A stretch of 5,598 bases of DNA from Nitrospina sp. (GTDB lineage Bacteria; Nitrospinota; Nitrospinia; Nitrospinales; VA-1): NCBI GenBank assembly GCA_018665625.1, contig JABJCF010000583.1, positions 1 through 5,598 of the forward strand, given 5' to 3'. Below are positions 1 through 4,675 of this stretch, one piece after another (the stretch's first letter is position 1; each line of letters opens with the position of its first letter). Below the pieces are notes generated by a model. The model searched no databases, was not told where the DNA came from, and was given only the letters and a program-made list of their open reading frames with translations. The position numbers and the translations under genes were made by a program.

Positions 1-828
1 CGAAAACGGTTTTCACGAGTTGTCTTAAAGGGTGTTCCTATTCATGTGGCAGAAGAACTCCACGCTCAGGTTTTTGGGAAATTAGATCGCATAATAATGA
101 CCTCTGCAACATTGACCACCAGTAAAAAATTTGAATTTATTAAGGAGCGTTTGGGGTATCAGCCAAATGAGGAATTACTTCTGGATGCCCCATTCGATTA
201 CCCCAATCAAGCCTTGCTATATGTGCCGCGTGATCTTCCTGAACCGGGGAGTGAACCTGGGCCTTATTTGGAGGCACTTTCGAGTCGCTGCCGAGAACTC
301 GTATTAGCTTCAGGTGGGAAAACCTTTATCCTTTTCACGAGCTATGCATTGCTAAACCAGGTTTATGAAAAACTGGAAGAGAGGGGACTCCCTTACCCTC
401 TCATCAGGCAAGGTGATATCCCTACAAACTTGATGATTGAAAAATTCAAAGAAAAACCTTCGGTGATTTTTGGAACAAATTCTTTTTGGCAGGGCGTAGA
501 CATTCCCGGCGAAGCATTGCAAAGTGTTATTATTACAAAATTACCCTTCGACGTTCCAAAAGAACCTCTGACAGAAGCCCGAATTGAAGAGCTTAAGCGC
601 CAACAAATAGATCCTTTTTCGCATTATCAAATTCCACGCGCCATCATTCAATTAAAGCAGGGATTTGGAAGGCTGATTAGGAAGAAAACAGATGTGGGGG
701 TGGTTTCGCTTCTCGACTCTCGAATTAGCCGAAGGGGTTATGGAAAACAATTCATCGCATCACTTCCATCTTGTCCTGTGGTCACTCAAATGGATGAGGT
801 GGAAAAATTTTTCGTGGAGAAAAATTAG
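1..828 (+). CDS. dinG: DinG-family ATP-dependent DNA helicase, C-terminal part (5' end outside window)
   Basis: This is the C-terminal 275 residues of an XPD/DinG-type superfamily 2 helicase, which unwinds DNA 5'-3' using ATP in repair and replication-conflict processing. The frame is open from base 1, so the GTG at 46 is internal and not the start. In fragment numbering, TSATL (34-38) is the motif that begins the second helicase domain. DAPFDY (62-67) and GGKTFILFTSY (105-115) are typical of DinG. GTNSFWQGVDIPG (158-170) is motif V, and QGFGRLIRKKTDVG (220-233), with the arginine finger region, is motif VI, followed by LLDSR. The Walker A, DEAH box and any Fe-S cysteines lie upstream of the window, so the DinG versus YoaA subtype and an exonuclease fusion cannot be judged. 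The TAG stop overlaps the stop of the convergent gene. Family assignment is firm; the symbol is less so. Confidence 0.93.
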   Translation, partial: RKRFSRVVLKGVPIHVAEELHAQVFGKLDRIIMTSATLTTSKKFEFIKERLGYQPNEELLLDAPFDYPNQALLYVPRDLPEPGSEPGPYLEALSSRCRELVLASGGKTFILFTSYALLNQVYEKLEERGLPYPLIRQGDIPTNLMIEKFKEKPSVIFGTNSFWQGVDIPGEALQSVIITKLPFDVPKEPLTEARIEELKRQQIDPFSHYQIPRAIIQLKQGFGRLIRKKTDVGVVSLLDSRISRRGYGKQFIASLPSCPVVTQMDEVEKFFVEKN

Positions 829-1946
829 CCTGAGCGGGTTTGGAATTTTTGGAAAAGAAGATAAACGGATAAAAAGTTTGAACCAAGGGCCGTAAGAAAA
901 ATAAAAACGTCCAATCTTCCAAATAATGCAAGTGCGAAAAGAAGGTAAATGAAATCGCGGTTTGCTAATTGGTCTGTAAAGTTTTTTTTGCTCGGTTTCG
1001 ATAAAGGTTTTTTTGAAGCTTCGGATTTTTCCCATAATATTGTTTTGCTTAGGAAAATAAAAGAAACAAAACTCCCCAAAACGGCCGCTATCCCCAAATA
1101 TTTATAAACAGGTTCTCCTGTTAAAGAAAATAGCCCCATCCCAATTGAAAAAAATACACAGCAATGAACAATGTTGTCGGCAACAATATCTAGCTTTCCT
1201 CCCCATTCTGACACCATGAACTTCAAGCGCGCGACTTCCCCATCCGCGCAATCGATCCACGCAGACACCAGTAGTAAGGCTGATCCTGCAATTCCCATTT
1301 CGTAGCTGCCTAGATAAAAGCAAAATGCAGCAACTAGCCCAACCAGCATGCTCAATATTGTGATTTGGTTAGGGGTGAGAGAGGTTTTAATAAAAAAACC
1401 TGTGAGTTTCCGGGAAATAGAACGTGTTAACAGGCGATCCATAAAACTATCGTTATTGAGCCCACATGACTTTAATAACCTGTCTTCCGCTTCCTTGAAG
1501 TCTTTTATAGTTTGTAATCTTTCCGGTTGCTCCGAATCAGTCGACTGCAGAAAATACACTAGATTTTGATTGGTAAATTCTTTTAGTCCTTCAGATGGTG
1601 ATAAGGAATTATTTTCATTTCCCTCAACTATTTTGCTTTTAGTTGCATCTTGATCAATAAGGGTGGAACCATCGAATATTAAGAAGGAAGATGCCTCAGT
1701 AGAAAAAGTTTTTTCGCTGGCCCAATTCAATTCCAGTTCTGCATCCCATTTAATCTTCTCTAGGAATGCCTTTAGGTGGGTGGCTATCGGCTCTTCAGCC
1801 CAGATGACTAGTTTTTTGATTCCAAGTTTTTTTAGGATGAAAAGGTTTCGAAGGAAAAAGGGAAGGCCTGCAATTTTTTTTAAGTACCATTCAGGCTCTG
1901 GTGGCGTGGGCAAGTGCAATATTGATGTGTGGTTTTGAAACTCCAT
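825..1946 (-). CDS. CDP-alcohol phosphotransferase with extra N-terminal domain
   Basis: This 373-residue integral membrane enzyme should transfer a phosphoalcohol from a CDP-alcohol to an acceptor alcohol with release of CMP. The family signature D-x2-DG-x2-AR-x8-G-x3-D-x3-D is intact: D232, D235, G236, A239, R240, G249, D253, D257. About six hydrophobic segments follow or surround it (roughly 196-212, 217-231, 258-275, 283-300, 333-347, 349-367). Before them, EDRLLKS...DSFMDRLLTRSISRKLT and TPNQITILS match the entry region of the inositol-phosphate type (DIPPS-like) enzymes. Residues 1-150 are soluble; GLPFFLRNLFILKKLGIKKLVI (27-48) resembles the second strand and helix of a GT-A nucleotidyltransferase, but no LAAGxGxR loop precedes it. 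That domain is therefore probably degenerate. Only 11 bp separate it from tonB upstream, so co-transcription is likely. No good Shine-Dalgarno precedes the ATG, which suggests translational coupling. The substrate is not determinable. Confidence 0.9.
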   Translation of the reverse strand: MEFQNHTSILHLPTPPEPEWYLKKIAGLPFFLRNLFILKKLGIKKLVIWAEEPIATHLKAFLEKIKWDAELELNWASEKTFSTEASSFLIFDGSTLIDQDATKSKIVEGNENNSLSPSEGLKEFTNQNLVYFLQSTDSEQPERLQTIKDFKEAEDRLLKSCGLNNDSFMDRLLTRSISRKLTGFFIKTSLTPNQITILSMLVGLVAAFCFYLGSYEMGIAGSALLLVSAWIDCADGEVARLKFMVSEWGGKLDIVADNIVHCCVFFSIGMGLFSLTGEPVYKYLGIAAVLGSFVSFIFLSKTILWEKSEASKKPLSKPSKKNFTDQLANRDFIYLLFALALFGRLDVFIFLTALGSNFLSVYLLFQKFQTRSG

Positions 1947-1957
1947 GGTTTTATTGT

Positions 1958-2932
1958 CTATCGCGGTGCGGGTTCAAAGTTTGGAGTGTAAACAAAATTG
2001 GCAAGGATAGTTATTTTTTCGCGTTGGATATTTTTAGGGAATGGATAAAAAGGCGCAGCTTCTTTAACGGCCTTAAGAGCTGCAACATCAAGAATTTCAT
2101 ATCCTGATTGATCTATAATTCGTACTCCCATCAAATTACCATCCTTGGAGATACGAAATTTTAGGGAGAGGTCACCGCTGATGCCTCTTTGTGCTGCATC
2201 GGAAGGATAAATCCAGACCCGTTCTATTTGATGTTTAATGCGGGCAAAATAAGAAGCGTATTTTACCTCAGTGGTATCTAGCGAAACGGGTTCGTCGTCA
2301 TCGGAATCGTCCACTGAATCCGTATCCAATGAAGCGAATTTATCCGCATCGAAGCCGTCTAAAAGAGCCAGGGTGCTTCCAGCCCCAGATTTTTTCGCAG
2401 ATGAAGGTTTGGTTTTTTGCATTTTTTCTGGGGTAATGGACTTAAAAGTTCCTATGTCTGACTCGGGTAAGGTTTTTTTTCTAGGTTTTAAATGGGATTG
2501 TTTTCTGAATTTTTTTTCCGGGGCAATTTTTTTTGTTTGAGTTTGGTTTGATCCCGTTTTGCTTAACGTACCTTTAGATTTTGGTACGACCGTTTTTTTT
2601 CTTTTATAAACTTTTTTGGGCGTTATATTTTTATTGGAATGAGACCGGCTATCAAATTTTGCCAGGAGCTCTTCAGTTTTTGGTTTTTCTGGTTTTGCGG
2701 GTGGCTTTGGCGTATCAACAATTTTTCCTGGTTTTGAGTCTAGAGGCTTTTTTGTTTCAAAATACTTTACCTGAATGGGAGGAGGGCCTTCCTTCACTTT
2801 CTCTTGTACCGGGATCAACATATGGGTAATTACAAAGGTGATGTGAACACCCAGGGAAAGTAAAAGGAACCCGGAAAGGCGAGTTCTGTTTAACAGACTA
2901 TTTTCGAACCAGTTGGTTTTTCTTTTGCGCAA
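1958..2932 (-). CDS. tonB: Energy transducer TonB
   Basis: This 324-residue periplasm-spanning protein would couple the ExbB-ExbD proton-driven motor to TonB-dependent outer-membrane receptors. A basic N-terminus (RKRK) precedes one membrane helix (about 18-40). The helix contains S26-x3-H30, equivalent to the conserved Ser16/His20 of E. coli TonB that are needed for ExbB/D coupling. The linker (45-220) is Pro/Lys-rich at first (KPPAKPEKPK), then strongly basic, and ends in an acidic run (DDSDDDEP, 208-215). Residues 225-318 are a standard TonB C-terminal domain: YFARIKHQIERVWIYP, a GD-LSLKFRISKDG strand pair, SGY-ILD-AAL-AV and FPFPKNI-like ends. The start is TTG: the frame has an upstream stop and no in-frame ATG or GTG before the membrane helix, and an AGGG lies 7 nt away. 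No exbB or exbD is visible nearby, so it may use a distant or shared motor. Confidence 0.94.
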   Translation of the reverse strand: MRKRKTNWFENSLLNRTRLSGFLLLSLGVHITFVITHMLIPVQEKVKEGPPPIQVKYFETKKPLDSKPGKIVDTPKPPAKPEKPKTEELLAKFDSRSHSNKNITPKKVYKRKKTVVPKSKGTLSKTGSNQTQTKKIAPEKKFRKQSHLKPRKKTLPESDIGTFKSITPEKMQKTKPSSAKKSGAGSTLALLDGFDADKFASLDTDSVDDSDDDEPVSLDTTEVKYASYFARIKHQIERVWIYPSDAAQRGISGDLSLKFRISKDGNLMGVRIIDQSGYEILDVAALKAVKEAAPFYPFPKNIQREKITILANFVYTPNFEPAPR

Positions 2933-2939
2933 GGTTAAA

Positions 2940-2943
2940 CCCT
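2940..2943 (-). promoter_or_regulatory. Ribosome binding site supporting the TTG start of tonB
   Basis: On the minus strand AGGG sits 7 nt before the TTG at 2932. This spacing supports TTG initiation. An ATG slightly upstream (in ATATGCTG) is in another frame and reaches a stop after seven codons, so it is not the start. Confidence 0.55.
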
Positions 2944-2979
2944 GTAAAAAGACAGCATATTGATTTTAGATTCTTTACT

Positions 2980-2985
2980 ATTATA
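2980..2985 (-). promoter_or_regulatory. Candidate -10 box of the tonB promoter
   Basis: The minus strand reads TATAAT exactly, about 48 bp before the tonB TTG, in the 93-bp gap after the preceding gene. Transcription would start near 2973, leaving a leader of about 40 nt. The -35 position with 17-bp spacing reads TACGAA, a poor match to TTGACA, so an activator or another sigma factor may be needed. It implies that tonB and the phosphotransferase gene can be transcribed separately from the gene at 3026-4384. Confidence 0.5.
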
Positions 2986-2986
2986 G

Positions 2987-2998
2987 CGCAGTTTTGCG
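2987..2998. repeat. Short inverted repeat in the tonB promoter spacer
   Basis: CGCA-GTTT-TGCG is a perfect 4-bp dyad one base upstream of the tonB -10 box, inside the -10/-35 spacer. The position suits a repressor or MerR-like operator, but a 4-bp arm can easily arise by chance. It has no T-run after it on the minus strand, so it does not look like a terminator of the preceding gene. Confidence 0.25.
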
Positions 2999-3025
2999 AC
3001 CGTTCGTAGGCTAAGAGTAGGGTGA

Positions 3026-4384
3026 CTAAGGGGTTGCGCGGGGTGCAAGATTATTCAGGCTCGATGTCTTACATTTTTTCTGATACCAGAGAAAAGCTTC
3101 CTCCACTTCGGGAGCGTTGGAGTTTGGTGAAACATAATTGCCATCAGAATCAAAGGGCTCGTAGCCCATTTCCAATGCCTGATATATATGGTTCAGGTAG
3201 GCGGGAAAATTGTGGTACATGGGGATTTCTTTTTTCAGTTCTGGCATGTCTTTCTCGCGAAATTTCAATAGTTCTTCCCCAAAGGGATGGATAAGTTCCA
3301 ATCCTCTTCCTTTTCCTAGATTGCTGGCGAAATGAGTCAGGGATTCAAAATCTTCCCAATCTTCTAAGGCATCCACATCTGAAACAAAGGATGGGTCATC
3401 ATGCAAAATGGTGGTGATTGGAATATTCAGTAGATGGGAAATGCTTCTATGAAAATTCTTTTTGGACATTCCAAACTGAAATTTGTCGCCAGGGCGTATT
3501 CCTTGAATTTTTGAGTTGAAACTCAAAGCATGGCCCATTAAGTAGGGTAGAGCTTTAAATAGTCGAATTGGATTTTTTAAAGCCATTTTTATTCCAGCTT
3601 CAATAATTTGCCCATCCTTTCTTGAGGAATGAAGATAATCGATGATCTCAGAGTCCATTCTTTCGAAATTTATTGGGTATAAATTAGGCTCCTTGAGATC
3701 GTGTAGATCTTTTTCCTGGTCATTGAGAATCCGGTAATGATAATTTCTTTTGACAAACTCATGGCTTGATTTTTCATTAAATTCTGGAAACATTTTTTGC
3801 CGGGAGTTCAGCCAAAGAACAATATTGTGATTTTGGTTCCCCTCGAATCTCAAAACCTTTTCAAGGTCGTAAAGGAAGGGTAGATCTCCCGGTTGGAATA
3901 AAACCAATTCGTTATTGTCTGGAGAAAGTTTGTTTCTCCCCAATTGCAGGGTATGAACCAGGTTTAGGTTTTGATCATCTTCTTTAACAAACTGAATCGT
4001 TTTTCCGCAGGTGCCCACGGTATTTAGAAATCGATCCATAACTCGCTGCACCTCATCCGACCCAACAACAACAATTTCTTTAAGGCTTGAACATAGTAAA
4101 TTCCCCAATGCGTAACACATGATCGGAATGCCATGAATCAGAAATAAGAACTTCAATCGGTCGATTTCGTCATTCCGCGAGCGCAGAATGAGATGGCTGA
4201 TCCCATTTTTTCCTGCTGCTATCTCATTTTTTGCTTTTTTGATGCTAAAGGTGTCGGCAGATATTCGCGAATCATATTTGTTGTGGCTGAAGCTGACAAT
4301 GCATTTTCCGATCGATATTTTGTTTTTTGCTGAATTCATAGAAGTAAACTGCTTTTCATATCTGTTTTTAATGAAGTAGGGCAT
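3026..4384 (-). CDS. MobA-like (GT-A fold) nucleotidyltransferase-related protein with altered signature loop
   Basis: This 452-residue soluble protein looks like an NTP transferase related to MobA or sugar/alcohol-phosphate cytidylyltransferases. Visible landmarks are EIAAGKNGIS (54-63) where LAAGxGxR normally lies, KFLFLIHGIPIMCYALGNLL (78-97) matching the K-x-L-x-x-I-x-GxP-M-x-YxL strand and helix, and EIVVVGSDEV (103-112). They are followed by LFQPGDLPFL (162-171), the place of the metal-binding A-x-D-x-P motif, and DDPSFVSDVDALEDWEDFE (329-347), the second conserved aspartate and the DVDxxEDxE end of the fold. LKNPIRLFKALPYLMG (269-284) also fits the larger MobA-like family. The glycine-rich loop is altered (no Arg, and the next Gly shifted), so catalysis is uncertain. 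Residues 1-50 and about 350-452 are extensions I do not recognise. The ATG at 4384 is the first in the frame, but it lacks a clear Shine-Dalgarno, and Met16 is an alternative. Substrate unknown; a CDP-alcohol role is inferred only from the nearby phosphotransferase. Confidence 0.72.
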   Translation of the reverse strand: MPYFIKNRYEKQFTSMNSAKNKISIGKCIVSFSHNKYDSRISADTFSIKKAKNEIAAGKNGISHLILRSRNDEIDRLKFLFLIHGIPIMCYALGNLLCSSLKEIVVVGSDEVQRVMDRFLNTVGTCGKTIQFVKEDDQNLNLVHTLQLGRNKLSPDNNELVLFQPGDLPFLYDLEKVLRFEGNQNHNIVLWLNSRQKMFPEFNEKSSHEFVKRNYHYRILNDQEKDLHDLKEPNLYPINFERMDSEIIDYLHSSRKDGQIIEAGIKMALKNPIRLFKALPYLMGHALSFNSKIQGIRPGDKFQFGMSKKNFHRSISHLLNIPITTILHDDPSFVSDVDALEDWEDFESLTHFASNLGKGRGLELIHPFGEELLKFREKDMPELKKEIPMYHNFPAYLNHIYQALEMGYEPFDSDGNYVSPNSNAPEVEEAFLWYQKKCKTSSLNNLAPRATP

Positions 4385-4400
4385 AAATGCTTGCCAAAAA

Positions 4401-4430
4401 CCGTCACGGGTTTTCCTTGGAAATTACGGA
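4401..4430. repeat. Clustered dyads upstream of the minus-strand gene
   Basis: Two near-perfect dyads lie side by side: CCGT-C-ACGG (4401-4409) and TTTCC-TT-GGAAA (4412-4423). A second ACGG follows at 4427-4430, which could also pair with CCGT at 4401 to enclose the second dyad. They fall just before the start codon at 4384, in the probable leader of the minus-strand gene. They could be an operator pair or an RNA hairpin; function is not shown. Confidence 0.35.
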
Positions 4431-4440
4431 AAGGCGATGC

Positions 4441-4456
4441 GGTTTCCACTTAAACC
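4441..4456. repeat. Inverted repeat GGTTT-N6-AAACC
   Basis: A 5-bp dyad with a 6-nt spacer (CCACTT) lies in the middle of the divergent region, close to a TATAAT at 4464-4469. It is a possible regulator half-site pair. The arms are short and chance is a fair alternative. Confidence 0.25.
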
Positions 4457-4510
4457 CCCATCCTATAATAATGTCCTGAATAACTCTAATAAACCTTTGA
4501 GAAAATTGAC

Positions 4511-4540
4511 TTGATTTATATTTTTTAATAGTCATACAAT
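4511..4540 (+). promoter_or_regulatory. Candidate sigma-70 promoter for the ARC gene
   Basis: TTGATT (4511-4516) and TACAAT (4535-4540) are separated by 18 bp of AT-rich DNA; each hexamer differs from consensus at one or two positions. Transcription would begin near 4547, giving a leader of about 130 nt before the ATG at 4676. An overlapping TTGACT at 4506 is nearer the -35 consensus but would give a 23-bp spacer to the same -10. Confidence 0.5.
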
Positions 4541-4570
4541 TGAAGGAACCTGTAGAAATCTACCTTGGCT

Positions 4571-4636
4571 ATGAGCGAACCTTTATGGAATAAAGGGCTG
4601 GCGAATTGCGGCTTTCAGTTTTTTTCGTTTTTTTGA
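4571..4636 (+). CDS. Possible 21-residue leader peptide
   Basis: An ATG at 4571 opens a 21-codon frame starting MSEPLWNKGL and ending in a Phe-rich tail (FQFFSFF) before TGA at 4634-4636. It lies wholly within the proposed ARC leader and runs through the hairpin and T-runs. There is no good Shine-Dalgarno in front of it, and the Phe tail comes from the T-runs, so it may be a chance frame. Listed only as a candidate for leader-peptide control. Confidence 0.15.
   Translation: MSEPLWNKGLANCGFQFFSFF
4580..4596 (+). other. RNA hairpin in the ARC leader
   Basis: CCTTTA and TAAAGG form a perfect 6-bp stem around the loop TGGAA. The 5' arm is also part of GAACCTTT (4577-4584), which can instead pair over 8 bp with AAAGGTTC (4644-4651) just before the ARC ribosome binding site. 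The T-run beginning at 4619 is over 20 nt past this hairpin, too far for a classic intrinsic terminator. Confidence 0.4.
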
Positions 4637-4662
4637 GTACGCCAAAGGTTCCAATTTAAAAT

Positions 4663-4668
4663 AAAGGA
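4663..4668 (+). promoter_or_regulatory. Ribosome binding site of the ARC gene
   Basis: AAAGGA ends 7 nt before the ATG at 4676. It is the best Shine-Dalgarno in the window and fixes the ARC start, which is also where coiled-coil-forming sequence begins. Confidence 0.75.
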
Positions 4669-4675
4669 TTTAAGA

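Larger units (their letters stand above)
4385..4675. other. Divergent intergenic region with dyads, promoter and leader
   Basis: This 291-bp gap separates the minus-strand nucleotidyltransferase-like gene from the plus-strand ARC gene, so it must hold promoters for both. The half next to the minus-strand gene carries several small dyads (4401-4456). The half next to ARC holds the best promoter pair and a leader of about 130 nt with hairpins and two T7 runs. A TATAAT at 4464-4469 (+) lacks a recognisable -35. For the minus-strand gene only a weak TATTAT (4465-4470) with a poor -35 is seen. No tRNA or recognisable riboswitch class was found. Confidence 0.7.

Noticed and set aside
46..48. GTG as the start of the helicase gene
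   Set aside because: The frame is open to base 1 and the upstream residues continue the helicase fold; a start here would remove all of the first helicase domain.
692..1035. Small open frames around the convergent gene ends on both strands
   Set aside because: They overlap two well-supported genes in other frames, have no ribosome binding site and resemble no protein.
1102..1323. Alternative minus-strand frame inside the phosphotransferase
   Set aside because: It overlaps the intact catalytic motif region of the real gene in a different frame and has no family features.
2271..2829. Plus-strand open frames opposite tonB
   Set aside because: They are Phe- and Ser-rich mirror images of the Lys- and acidic-rich linker of TonB, so they are antisense by-products.
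2945..2990. Fur box upstream of tonB
   Set aside because: The AT-rich stretch does not align convincingly with the GATAATGATAATCATTATC consensus.
4464..4469. TATAAT as the main ARC promoter -10
   Set aside because: No usable -35 lies 15-19 bp upstream; the pair at 4511-4540 is a better fit.
4540..4660. Known structured RNA (SRP RNA, 6S RNA or c-di-GMP riboswitch) in the ARC leader
   Set aside because: None of the conserved core sequences of these classes that I can recall is present.
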